This document shows positions 23,460 through 32,418 of a DNA stretch of 64,000 bases, one piece after another. The notes under the pieces are model-generated. The model searched no databases. It was not told where the DNA came from and saw nothing but the letters and a program-made list of their open reading frames with translations. Both the position numbers and the translations under genes were made by a program. The stretch lies in contig NZ_JAXCLW010000001.1 of the NCBI RefSeq assembly GCF_034044715.1, forward strand, positions 992,001 to 1,056,000, read 5' to 3'. Every line of letters starts with the position of its first letter. Positions within the stretch are counted from its first letter, which is position 1. This DNA is from Dongia_B soli (lineage in GTDB: Bacteria > Pseudomonadota > Alphaproteobacteria > Dongiales > Dongiaceae).

Positions 23460-25949
23460 TTAATTTCGGCTCAGCGCCGTGCCGAGACGCTCTGCCGCCA
23501 CGGACTCGATCCGCTCCCGCAATTGCCGGTCGCGCGCCAGCAAAGGTTGCAGGTCGCGGGCCGATAGGACGAGCAATTTACAGAAGCCCAGAGCGACGAC
23601 ATCGGCGTTGCGCGGCTGACCCCGCAACAAAGCGAGTTCGCCGAAGAAGTCGCCGCTGCCAAGCTCGACGCTGCGGCCGGGCAGCTTCACGGTCACGGCG
23701 CCGGAGGCAATGAAATACATGGCGTCGCCCCGCTCCCCGGCGCGGACGATGACCTCGTCGGGGATGACCAGACGCGGATGCAGCAAGTGAGCGATCTCCG
23801 CCTGCACCGCGGCACTGAGATTATGGAACATCGGCACACGGGCGATCAACTGGGTCGCCGTCAATTCGGTATCGAGGCGCGGCCTTTCATCCAGCCCCGA
23901 CCAGCGCCGCTTGGTATCCAGCAGCAATTCCGACAGCACCTCGCCGCCGATCATCGCCTGTTGGGCGAGATCCTCGTAACTGTCCAGCTCCATCTGGCGG
24001 GCGATGCGGCCCAGATAGCGGCGCTGCAATTCCAGGGCATAATCGGGATATTGCAGTTTCAAGGCCTGCAAGGCGGCACTGACCTTGACCAGGCGGTCGC
24101 TGATCAGATCGATCACTGCCGTGACCGCCTCGGTCCCGATCAACGGCGTCAGGCGCCGCCGGGCAAAGGCGATCAGTTCGGTGAGGACGATGCGCTGATT
24201 GAGGAGAACCTCGAACCGGTCGGCCAGCGCCGCCGCCAGCGGCCGGTCGATGCCGGTGATCTGATGCAGCCGCAGCGCGAAGCGGAACCGCCGGGTGAGG
24301 CGCAGGCTTTCCTCGACGGCGCTGAGATAGCCCTCACTGGCTTTGGCCCGGACCGCGTCGCGCAGCCGCGCAGTCTGCGCCAGCAGCCGCTCGGCGATAT
24401 GCCGGGTCATGATCTGGGCCTTGAAATTGTTGTAATAGCGCTCGTCTTCCTGGGCGCTCAGCACGGTCAGGCCGACCGACAGCAGATCCTCGGCGCTGAG
24501 GTCGCCGCGCTTGTCCTGTTCGGCCTGATTGACCGTAACCTGGTGGCTGTAATCGCCGGCCACCTCATCGATTACCTCGCGGTCGATCCTTTCGCGGTCG
24601 GCGATATCGACGATCCGGTTCCGGATCTCCTCGACCGCCATGGCAAGGCTGCGGTCCTTGACCGCACGCTGCCGGGCCGTGAGCTGGTTGAGGCGAAGGC
24701 CGTGCATGAGCAAACGCAGGCTGGTGCCGTTGATGAAAAGAGTCAGCAGCACGAAGCCGGTGACGCTTGTCGCGATAAAGCGGCGCAGCTGGGGATCGAT
24801 GCTGGGATTTTCGGTGACGGCGAGAGCCAAAGCCAGCGAGACGGCTCCGCGCATGCCACCCCACCACATCACCGCCTTCATGCCTCCGCCGATATCGCCG
24901 TTGCGGTTGATGCCGCGCAACAGGGGCAGGACCCCAAAGACGGTGATTCCTCGCGCCACCAAGGTGGCGCCGTAGAGCGCGAGGATCAGTACGACATCGC
25001 GCCAGGTCAGATCGCGCATGGTCTGCGGGATCAGCATGGCAGCAAGCAGGAAAATCAGTGAATTCGACCAGAAGCCGAGCTGGCCCCAGGCACCGTCCAA
25101 TTGCTCGAAGGTCTTGGGCGACATGCGGGTACGGCCGACCGAGCCGATGGTCAGGCCCGCTGCGACGCAGGCGACGACGCCGGAGACATGCAAATAATGC
25201 TCGGGCAGCAGGAAACTGAGATAGGCCAGCGAAATGGTCAGGGTGATCTCGGCGGTCGGCCAGCCGCGCACCAAGGCGAACAGCGTGGCAGTAAAGCGCC
25301 CGAGCAGATAGCCGGAAACCGCTCCGCCGATGAAGCTGAAGAGGAACTGGCCGATCGCCGCGAAGGCGTTGATCGGCCGACCTTCCAGCAGCGCGCCCAG
25401 CAACAGGACATAGATGGCGATGGCGGCGGCATCATTGAGCAGGCTCTCGCCTTCGACCAGGATCGTCAGCCGGCGCGGCGCGCCGATCTCGCGGAAGATC
25501 GCCACCACGGCGGCGGGATCGGTGGTGGCCACGATGGCGCCCAGCATCAGGCAGGCGAGCAGGCTGAAGGGGGAGACAGCCGAAAGAAAAAAGCCGGTCA
25601 CGACGGTGCAGATGACCACCGCGACGACCGCCATGGCCATGATCGGGGTGATATCGTCCAGCAACCGCCGGACATTGATGGACAAGGCGGTTTCGAACAA
25701 CAGGGCCGGCAGGAAGACATAGAGAAAGGTTTCCGCCGAAATATCGAGATGCCGCAACGCGATGATGAAATCGTCAAAGACGGCGCGGTGGGCCAGCGGC
25801 TGGGCGGTTGAAATCAGCCCCAACCCGCAGCCGACAATGGCCAGCAGGACCGAATAAGGCAACCGCATCCGGCTGGCCAGTGGCGGCAGCAGACTGGTCA
25901 GCGCCAGCAGCGCCGTCAGACCGAAAATGGTCAGGCCAATGGTCGACAT
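23460..25949 (-). CDS. CPA1-family Na+/H+ antiporter with C-terminal cyclic-nucleotide-binding domain
   Basis: An 829-residue protein. The first 420 residues form a sodium/proton exchanger domain of about twelve helices, with the TDPAAVVAIFREIG motif (ion-binding Asp) and EGESLLNDAAAI characteristic of NhaP/NHE proteins. A long soluble segment follows (about 430-690). The last 120 residues are a cyclic-nucleotide-binding domain, with the phosphate cassette FFGELALLRGQPRNADV still holding Gly-Glu and Arg. Antiport activity would thus be gated by cAMP or cGMP. The cyclase gene lies 147 bases upstream on the same strand. ATG 25949 is used; the codon before it is TTG. Confidence 0.85.
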   Translation of the reverse strand: MSTIGLTIFGLTALLALTSLLPPLASRMRLPYSVLLAIVGCGLGLISTAQPLAHRAVFDDFIIALRHLDISAETFLYVFLPALLFETALSINVRRLLDDITPIMAMAVVAVVICTVVTGFFLSAVSPFSLLACLMLGAIVATTDPAAVVAIFREIGAPRRLTILVEGESLLNDAAAIAIYVLLLGALLEGRPINAFAAIGQFLFSFIGGAVSGYLLGRFTATLFALVRGWPTAEITLTISLAYLSFLLPEHYLHVSGVVACVAAGLTIGSVGRTRMSPKTFEQLDGAWGQLGFWSNSLIFLLAAMLIPQTMRDLTWRDVVLILALYGATLVARGITVFGVLPLLRGINRNGDIGGGMKAVMWWGGMRGAVSLALALAVTENPSIDPQLRRFIATSVTGFVLLTLFINGTSLRLLMHGLRLNQLTARQRAVKDRSLAMAVEEIRNRIVDIADRERIDREVIDEVAGDYSHQVTVNQAEQDKRGDLSAEDLLSVGLTVLSAQEDERYYNNFKAQIMTRHIAERLLAQTARLRDAVRAKASEGYLSAVEESLRLTRRFRFALRLHQITGIDRPLAAALADRFEVLLNQRIVLTELIAFARRRLTPLIGTEAVTAVIDLISDRLVKVSAALQALKLQYPDYALELQRRYLGRIARQMELDSYEDLAQQAMIGGEVLSELLLDTKRRWSGLDERPRLDTELTATQLIARVPMFHNLSAAVQAEIAHLLHPRLVIPDEVIVRAGERGDAMYFIASGAVTVKLPGRSVELGSGDFFGELALLRGQPRNADVVALGFCKLLVLSARDLQPLLARDRQLRERIESVAAERLGTALSRN

Positions 25950-26096
25950 CAATGCCCCCTCGTTTCGCCGACAGCCTAAGGGACGGCGCCGCCGCTGGCA
26001 AATGCCGGTTGCGACGTCAGGGCCTATTTTGCAAGGTCCGCATCTCGGCCCATTGCGGCTTCCGTCGGCTCGGCCGTTTCGATGTTATGGGCATTC

Positions 26097-28346
26097 TCAG
26101 CCGGTCTTGCTATCCGGGATGTAAACGCCGTCCCAATCCGGTGTCGGCGGCCTTTCCCGGAATTCCTCCAGGCGCTCGGCATAGAGATCATAAAAGGCCG
26201 CCAAGCCGGCGGGCATGACGCCGCGGCAGGTTTCCAAGGCCGCCGCCGCCCCCGGCCAGTCCCGGTTGCGATAAGCGCTCAGCAAAGCATCATGGGCCAG
26301 CCGCAATTTCATGAACGCGCTGCTATCGGCGACCGTCCGGTCGCCCAGCGCCGTGAAGATCCGGACCGGCTCTTGCCTGCCCTTGACCCGTACCTGATCC
26401 AGTTCCAGCAAAGCGAAATCCGGTGCCGCCTCTGCGGTTTCCTCGCCGATCACCAGATCGACGCCATAGCGTGGCGATAAAGCCTCCAGCCGGGAAGCGA
26501 TATTGACCGTATCACCAAGCACGGAATAGGTCAGCCGTTGTTCCGATCCCATATTGCCGACGCAGCCGGGGCCGCTATTGAGGCCGATGCCGATCTGCAA
26601 TTCGACCGCATTGCGCCCCGTATGCTCGGCCTCGCTGCGCAGCGTGGCATTGAGGTGATGCAGGGCGCGGCGCATTTCGAAAGCCGCCATCAGCGCGTGG
26701 CGACCATGCTGCGGCACGTCCAGCGGTGCATTCCAGAAAGCCATGATGCAATCGCCAATATACTTATCGATGGTGCCCCGATGCGCCTGGATGCTCCGCG
26801 TCATCGGCGTCAGGAAGCGGTTCATGAGCTGGGTCAGGGATTGCGGGTCCAGGCTTTCGGAAATCTTGGTGAAACCGCGCACATCGCAGAACATGACGGT
26901 CAGATTGCGGATTTCGCCGCCGAGGGTGAGACGCCGCGGATTCTGGCTGAGCTGGTCGACCATGACCGGTGAGAGATAGAGCGAAAAGGCATTGCGTACG
27001 TGCCGCTTCTCGCTCTCGGTGCGGACGAAATTCGTCAGGGTGCCGGTGACGAAGATCAGGAACACCACCATGCCGGGATAGATCGGATCGATCAGGAAAC
27101 GCTCCCGGCTGAAGAGATACCAGGATCCGGCCAGCGCGAAGGCCAGGACGTTGAGCGCGAGCAGCAGGCCGGTCAGGGCGCCACGCCGGCGCAGGATGAA
27201 AATCGTGAGGACCCCGGTCAGCGTCAGGTAGAGAAGCTCGGCGCTGAAAGCCCAATAAGGGCGGGCCAGTTGCGGTTCGCCGAGGAGATTGGTAGCCAGC
27301 ACCTGCTCGATGGTTTGGGCGTGGAATTCCACGCCCGACATGTCGCGGGTGATCGGGCTTGGCTTGCTGTCTTTCAGTCCTTCGACCGTCGAACCGATCA
27401 GGATGATGCGGCCCTCGACCTGGCTGCGGTCGAAAGAGGGGTCCATGAGATCGGCGATCGAAAAAAAGCGCTGCGGCTTGGTGCCAGTATCGTAAAGCAG
27501 CATTTCCGCCGCGCCGGTGGTCGTCACCGTGAATTGGCTGCCGATCCGCATGGCGCCGACACCCTGACCGAGCAGCGAGCCGACGCCTTCGCTCGTGGTC
27601 TTGGCGGAGCGCAATAGATAAGAGGGTCCCCCGCCGGCCAGGCGCAGGGCCTCCGATACCAAGGATGGGACAAGCTGGTCGCGATAGAGCTGGACCAAAG
27701 GGATACGGCGGATGATGCCGTCGATATCAGGGACGGCGTTGACGACCCCGATCCCTGCCGCCGCCGCCCGCAGCTGGGCCAATGGCAGCACGATATAGGG
27801 ATATGACGAGACGAATTGCCGGGGATCATCGCCCAGATAAACGAAACCGCCGATCGGCGAGGGCTTCTCCTGCGGGTGGTGCGAATCGGCATTCTGCAGA
27901 GCAAAAGCCAGCACCACCGGCACCCTGCGCAAGGCATCGGCGAAGACGACGTCGTTGTCCGGCATCTGGGCCAGGGCCTGACGCGCTGTGGCCAAGGCCG
28001 GCGTATCCGGCAGCTGCTTCATGATCGTCTGGGGCGAGGTGCGATCCGGCTCGGCAAATAGGATATCGATTCCGACCACAGCGGCGCCAAGTTCCGCCAG
28101 GCGGTTGATGATCTGCGCCATGCGGGTTCGCGGCCAGGGCCATTGGCCGAAGAGTTTCAGGCTGTTTTCATCGATGGTGGCGATGCGGACCGGCAGGTCG
28201 GGATCGTAGACGCGCGGTTTCAGGCGTTGGTAGCTGTCGAAAGTGACATTGCGGAGATATTCCACCGGCAACGGATCGATCCAGCGTATTGCCAGGGCGA
28301 TCAGCAGGATCAAAGCCGGTATCAGGACATCCCAGGCCTTCTTCAT
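26097..28346 (-). CDS. CHASE2-domain adenylate/guanylate cyclase
   Basis: A 749-residue class III nucleotide cyclase. After one N-terminal helix (about residues 5-22) comes an extracytoplasmic CHASE2 sensor (about 35-335), three helices (about 345-420), and a cytoplasmic cyclase catalytic domain (about 465-660). Catalytic marks are VMFCDVRGFTKISE (first metal Asp), YIGDCIMAFW (second metal Asp), and the GNMGSEQRLTYSVLGDTVNIASRLE core. It makes cAMP or cGMP in response to an external signal. ATG 28346 was chosen over the earlier in-frame ATG because the hydrophobic start begins there. The antiporter downstream can bind the product, so the pair may be one regulatory unit. Confidence 0.9.
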   Translation of the reverse strand: MKKAWDVLIPALILLIALAIRWIDPLPVEYLRNVTFDSYQRLKPRVYDPDLPVRIATIDENSLKLFGQWPWPRTRMAQIINRLAELGAAVVGIDILFAEPDRTSPQTIMKQLPDTPALATARQALAQMPDNDVVFADALRRVPVVLAFALQNADSHHPQEKPSPIGGFVYLGDDPRQFVSSYPYIVLPLAQLRAAAAGIGVVNAVPDIDGIIRRIPLVQLYRDQLVPSLVSEALRLAGGGPSYLLRSAKTTSEGVGSLLGQGVGAMRIGSQFTVTTTGAAEMLLYDTGTKPQRFFSIADLMDPSFDRSQVEGRIILIGSTVEGLKDSKPSPITRDMSGVEFHAQTIEQVLATNLLGEPQLARPYWAFSAELLYLTLTGVLTIFILRRRGALTGLLLALNVLAFALAGSWYLFSRERFLIDPIYPGMVVFLIFVTGTLTNFVRTESEKRHVRNAFSLYLSPVMVDQLSQNPRRLTLGGEIRNLTVMFCDVRGFTKISESLDPQSLTQLMNRFLTPMTRSIQAHRGTIDKYIGDCIMAFWNAPLDVPQHGRHALMAAFEMRRALHHLNATLRSEAEHTGRNAVELQIGIGLNSGPGCVGNMGSEQRLTYSVLGDTVNIASRLEALSPRYGVDLVIGEETAEAAPDFALLELDQVRVKGRQEPVRIFTALGDRTVADSSAFMKLRLAHDALLSAYRNRDWPGAAAALETCRGVMPAGLAAFYDLYAERLEEFRERPPTPDWDGVYIPDSKTG

Positions 28347-28557
28347 ATCGCTTTCATGGTCCTTAACCCGGCGGCACTCTAGCAGGTTGCAAAAGGACCC
28401 GCACCACGCCGAACGCGCCATTTGTGAGGAAGATCACGCATGTGGAAGGAGGCCATCGCGCCGCTTTTCGGGCAGCGGCAGCTCGGTGACCGGCGCTGCA
28501 ACAGATGATTGTCGCCCATCCGTCCCTGTGCTACCAGGAAACTGAGGGAGGCGCTCG

Positions 28558-29223
28558 ATGGGCCGCGAAACCAACGACCGCATACGCAACCGGATTACCA
28601 AGTCAGCCTTGCCGCCGGACGGCACGGCGAATGGTGCCAAAGGTGCCGGCGCCACCAAGGCAGCGGATCTCTGGCTCGGGCAGCAATTACGGGCCCTGCG
28701 CAAGGGACGCGACTTGTCGCTGACCGAGCTTGCCGAGCGCACCGGCCTTTCCATCGGCAACCTCAGCCAGATCGAACGCGGCGTTTCCTCCCCCTCGGTC
28801 CGCTCGCTGAAAAAGCTCAGTGAAGCGCTGCAAGTGCCGGTGGGCGATCTCTTCCAGGAAACCGATCTGCCGCCGGCCGAAGAGATGAACTACATCGTCC
28901 GACGCAAGACGAGGCCGATGCTGCATCTCAGTGATACCGGCCTGCAGAAGGAATTGCTGACCCCGACCACGCCGGGCGCCTTGCAGATGCTACTGGTAAC
29001 GCTGCAGCCAGGCGGCTCTTCCGGGCCGGAATTTTATACTCATCGCGGCGAGGAAGCCGGCCTGGTCCTCAGCGGTGCTCTGGAATTGTTCATCGAGGAT
29101 GAGCGTTTCCTGCTCAAGGAAGGGGATACCTTCCGCTTCAAAAGCACCCAGCCCCACCGCTTCGTCAATGTCAGCGCCAAGGTGACGACGGTGCTTTGGG
29201 TGACCACGCCGCCCGGCTACTAA
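28558..29223 (+). CDS. XRE-family transcription regulator with cupin domain
   Basis: A 221-residue regulator. A disordered, basic tail of 35 residues is followed by an XRE helix-turn-helix (about 38-95; LSLTELAERTGLSIGNLSQIERG) and a cupin_2 sensor (about 130-218; FYTHRGEEAGLVLSGALEL and HRFVN). This is the PuuR-like layout, in which the cupin binds a small ligand and alters DNA binding. GGGAGG precedes the ATG. It is divergent from the cyclase and 186 bases before the glycosyltransferase on the same strand, which it may control. An imperfect dyad TATCGTTAGG/ACGATCGATA at 29228-29247, right after its stop, could be an operator. Confidence 0.85.
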   Translation: MGRETNDRIRNRITKSALPPDGTANGAKGAGATKAADLWLGQQLRALRKGRDLSLTELAERTGLSIGNLSQIERGVSSPSVRSLKKLSEALQVPVGDLFQETDLPPAEEMNYIVRRKTRPMLHLSDTGLQKELLTPTTPGALQMLLVTLQPGGSSGPEFYTHRGEEAGLVLSGALELFIEDERFLLKEGDTFRFKSTQPHRFVNVSAKVTTVLWVTTPPGY

Positions 29224-29409
29224 GTCCTATCGTTAGGACGATCGATAACGGAAGGCGCCTGCCTTCTGATGAAGCTATTGCGCCGATGAAATCGCCTCGA
29301 CGGCGATTTCGACGGTGATCGGTACGCTGCTGGCCATGGGCATGGAAGAGGGGCGGCCGGTGGGCGCCCGGCGCCCAGGCCCGATTGCTGACGGATTAGG
29401 AGGAATGAC

Positions 29410-30714
29410 ATGAGCGGCAAAACCATCGTCTTGTTTCCCGAAGCGGCCTTCGGCCCCGCTTTGAACTGCGTGGGCATCGCGCAGACCTTGCGGGCGCAAG
29501 GCCATAATCCGGTCTTCGTCTGCGACAAGGGGTTCAAGGGCGTCTTCGAGCAATATGGGTTCGAGGAAAACCTGGTCGATATGTCGGGCGGCATGTCGGA
29601 TGAGGAGATCGCGAAATTCTGGGCCAATTTCATCGCAGAGAAACAGCCGCACTTCCGCCTTTCGCCGATCGAGCAATTGCCAACTTATGTAATTCCTGTC
29701 TGGGAAGCGATCGTCGATTCCGCGATCATCGCCGAGGAAGGATTGAACGAGCATCTCCAGCGCATCAAGCCGGATCTCATTGCGGTCGATAATGTGATCC
29801 TGTTCCCGGCGATCAAGCGGGCCGGCTGCCCTTGGGTGCGGATCATCTCCTGCTCCGAAAACGAAATCCCCGATCCCGATATCCCGCCACATCTCTCCGG
29901 CTGCCATGAGGATGACAAAGCCGGTTTTGAAGCCTTCGAGAACCGCTTCCTGGAACTGGTGAAGCCGGTCCATGATCGCTTCAACAAGTTCCTCGGCAAG
30001 GTCGGTCATGAGCCTTATCCGCTGGGCCAGTTCTTCGAGGCTTCGCCCTATATGAACCTGCTGCTTTATCCGAAGCCGCTCGCCTTTAGGCGCCGGCATC
30101 CGTTGGATCCGGCGCGCTTCCAATATCTCGAAGGCTGCGTGCGCGATGAGGGCAGCTATACCGTGCCCACTTTCGCGGCCAATAACGACAAGCCGCTGAT
30201 CTATGTCAGCTATGGCTCATTGGGGGCGGCTGATGTCGATCTCTATAAGCGGCTGCTGACCAGTTTTGCCAAGCTGCCCTATCGCTTCCTGATGAATGTC
30301 GGCGATTATATCGGCGAATACAAAGATGTGCCGCCCAATGTGCATTTGGAGAAATGGTACCCGCAGCCGGCAGTCATCCCCCATGTCGATCTCTTTATCC
30401 ATCATGGCGGCAATAACAGCTTCAACGAGGCGCTCTATTTCGGTAAGCCGGCGATCATCATGCCGTTCTGCTGGGACGGGCTCGACAATGCCGCCCGCAT
30501 CCATGATACCGGCTATGGCGAGCAATTGCCGCGCTACACCTGGACGGAGGAACAGCTCGTCGGCACCATCGACCGCCTGCTGAAAGATAGCGCGATGAAA
30601 ACCCGCCTGCAGGCGATCTCCAAGCATATGCAGGCGGCCAGGGGCACCGAGAAGGCGGCACAGCTCCTCTCGGAAATCGCCACGACCGGCAGCTACAAAC
30701 TGGCGGGGGCCTGA
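29410..30714 (+). CDS. GT1-type (UDP-glycosyltransferase-like) glycosyltransferase
   Basis: A 434-residue GT-B enzyme. The C-terminal half has the nucleotide-sugar motif: PQPAVIPHVDLFIHHGGNNSFNEALYFGKP, then PFCWDGLDNAARI, as in the UGT/MGT family that glycosylates small lipophilic molecules or antibiotics. The N-terminal acceptor half opens with GKTIVLFPEAAFGPALN. A strong TAGGAGGA site precedes the ATG. Its stop almost abuts the first of two cupin genes, so the three form an operon. Sugar and acceptor are unknown. It may modify a natural product or an aglycone taken from the environment. Confidence 0.8.
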   Translation: MSGKTIVLFPEAAFGPALNCVGIAQTLRAQGHNPVFVCDKGFKGVFEQYGFEENLVDMSGGMSDEEIAKFWANFIAEKQPHFRLSPIEQLPTYVIPVWEAIVDSAIIAEEGLNEHLQRIKPDLIAVDNVILFPAIKRAGCPWVRIISCSENEIPDPDIPPHLSGCHEDDKAGFEAFENRFLELVKPVHDRFNKFLGKVGHEPYPLGQFFEASPYMNLLLYPKPLAFRRRHPLDPARFQYLEGCVRDEGSYTVPTFAANNDKPLIYVSYGSLGAADVDLYKRLLTSFAKLPYRFLMNVGDYIGEYKDVPPNVHLEKWYPQPAVIPHVDLFIHHGGNNSFNEALYFGKPAIIMPFCWDGLDNAARIHDTGYGEQLPRYTWTEEQLVGTIDRLLKDSAMKTRLQAISKHMQAARGTEKAAQLLSEIATTGSYKLAGA

Positions 30715-30715
30715 T

Positions 30716-31093
30716 ATGGCGGCGCATCTCACTTCCAGCGCACCGCATATTCATGATGCGCTGACTTATGACGATCTGGCCGATTGGGGCGATCAGCCAA
30801 ATTGCATCGAAGGCCAGTCGAAATCGAGCGGGCGGCTGTTGTTCAAGCGGCCCGATCCGTCGGTCGGCGGCAATTCACCGGAAACCGGCCTCTGGGTCTG
30901 CACGCCGGGCAAATGGCCGCTCTCGATACCACGCGACGAGTTCTGTCATTTCATCGCCGGCCGTGCCACATATCAGCGCGATAATGGCGAGGTGATCGAG
31001 GTGGCGCCCGGCACCTGCGTGCATTTTCCCGCCGGCTGGACCGGCATCTGCACGGTCCATGAGACCATGCGAAATGTTTATATGCTGCGATAG
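30716..31093 (+). CDS. Cupin-domain protein (first of a tandem pair)
   Basis: A 125-residue single cupin_3-type domain with GLWVCTPGKWPL, then RDEFCHFIAGRATY, PGTCVHFPAGWTGIC and VYMLR. This pattern is seen in small DUF861-like cupins that often flank amine or aldehyde metabolism genes. It starts one base after the glycosyltransferase stop codon. The next gene is a paralogue sharing the same motif order, at a 9-base gap, so the pair probably arose by tandem duplication. Function is unknown; it may be an enzyme or a small-ligand binder in the same pathway as the glycosyltransferase. Confidence 0.75.
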   Translation: MAAHLTSSAPHIHDALTYDDLADWGDQPNCIEGQSKSSGRLLFKRPDPSVGGNSPETGLWVCTPGKWPLSIPRDEFCHFIAGRATYQRDNGEVIEVAPGTCVHFPAGWTGICTVHETMRNVYMLR

Positions 31094-31102
31094 GAGTAGA
31101 TC

Positions 31103-31462
31103 ATGACCACCGCCCCTCACGTCACCCCGGTCATCCGCAATCCCAAGGATGTCACCGAGCTGAAGGATTGGGGGCCGATCCCCACCATGATCGACGGTCA
31201 GTCGATGACCTCGGGCGTGCTGCTGCATAAAGGGCCGAACGGCGAGAACGAGACCGGGATCTGGGTCTGCACGCCGGGTTTCTGGAACTGTCACGTGACG
31301 CGCGACGAGTTTTGCCACTTCCTCCTCGGCCGCTGCACCTATACCCATGAATCTGGCGAAGTGATTGAGATCACGCCCGACACCATCGCTTTTTTTCCGA
31401 AGGATTGGAAAGGCACGTGCCGGGTGCACGAGACGGTGCGCAAGGTCTATATGATCCGCTGA
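31103..31462 (+). CDS. Cupin-domain protein (second of a tandem pair)
   Basis: A 119-residue paralogue of the preceding cupin. It shows GIWVCTPGFWNCHVTRDEFCHFLLGR, then ITPDTIAFFPKDWKGTC and KVYMIR, in register with its neighbour. The AGGAG site lies eight bases before the ATG. The two copies differ enough that each may bind a different ligand, or they may form a heterodimer; this is inference. The operon probably ends here. Confidence 0.75.
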   Translation: MTTAPHVTPVIRNPKDVTELKDWGPIPTMIDGQSMTSGVLLHKGPNGENETGIWVCTPGFWNCHVTRDEFCHFLLGRCTYTHESGEVIEITPDTIAFFPKDWKGTCRVHETVRKVYMIR

Positions 31463-31492
31463 CAAACGGAAACGGCAGCAGGCGTGCTGATG

Positions 31493-31639
31493 TCAGTTGT
31501 CGTTGGCGGGCCGGCCCTGATGCTGCACCCAGCGGCAAACGCGATAGCCAAGGCTGACCCGGACCCGTGCCCAATTACGCCAGCCTTCCACGGCCAAAGT
31601 GATCGGTTGAAACAGATCGGGGATATATTTCGGCAGCAT
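31493..31639 (-). CDS. Candidate 48-residue protein
   Basis: On the minus strand an ATG at 31639 opens 48 codons to TGA at 31493. GAGGCGAGAGG lies directly upstream. Codon choice is GC-rich at third positions over most of the frame, and the product has a Trp/Arg-rich centre (EGWRNWARVRVSLGYRVCRW) and ends in the RPANDN tail common on small alphaproteobacterial proteins. It overlaps a longer frame with poorer codon use. I do not recognise the family. Confidence 0.4.
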   Translation of the reverse strand: MLPKYIPDLFQPITLAVEGWRNWARVRVSLGYRVCRWVQHQGRPANDN

Positions 31640-32418
31640 ACCTCTCGCCTCTCATAGCTCAGATGATTGCTCAGGTGAGCTCCCAGGTTATGCGCAATTC
31701 TATACGTCATATTTGACAAGCTGCTGACGGCTTTGCGGCAATTTGGGGACATTGCGGTCAAGAAGGCGCCGGCGGGCAGTTGGGGACGGGAACGCCCGCC
31801 GGCAGGCTCGCCCGGCTTTCGCCGGCCGCGCCAACGTTGCCGGCCTGGGTCGGTACCGGCAGTTTCAGGTTGCCGATGCACCGCGCCGTCACCTTCACCT
31901 GCTTTGTGTCGCCGATATAGAACGCTAACCCAGGAAACGTGCTGCAAGTCGGGCGCGTCAGTCGCGAGGCGAACTGTCAATCCCACTTGCATGGCATGAT
32001 TTTATATTTCCGATCCGATTATTTGCCTGTGACCCAGCGCACAATTGGGCGGATCGGTCGTGTGACCGGGCGCGCGATTGAAGAAGAAACGCACGGCGCC
32101 AGCGGCGATCAAACTATCGCGGACACCGGCATCGGTCAGCGTCGAATCGAGAGGGAGCGATCTGTTTTCGACGCTGCTTCGGGCCATCTCTCCGACTGAG
32201 AGCGCTGTGGCATTGTCGGTTTGGCGAGGCCGCTGCAGACAGGCGCTTTTTTCCTGAGAGAACACTGGTAGCTGCTAGCACCTTCCGCCACCGAATGAAC
32301 GTTCTGGTGGCGATTCGCAGAATGTCTATGCGTGAGACAGCCATGTCACGTCGCTCATGGCTGGGGTGTTAAAATGCTGTGATTAAACGGTCACGACGCT
32401 GCCGCACCGGAAGCAGCG
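31640..32418. other. 779-bp region with coding-like remnants but no complete gene
   Basis: No full gene can be supported. On the minus strand, 31758-31976 is open with very high GC at third positions and a protein-like sequence (FYIGDTKQVKVTARCIGNLKLP), yet it lacks an ATG and is cut by a stop upstream. Another minus-strand frame (32002-32265) includes an ATG at 32187 closely preceded by GGAGAG but has only moderate coding bias. Together they suggest a decayed or truncated gene. The rest shows lower GC and no clear motif. Promoters for the neighbours are not identifiable. Confidence 0.4.

Noticed and set aside
32002..32265. 87-residue minus-strand frame
   Set aside because: Moderate codon bias only, ribosome site too close to the internal ATG, no family; kept only as part of the gap description.
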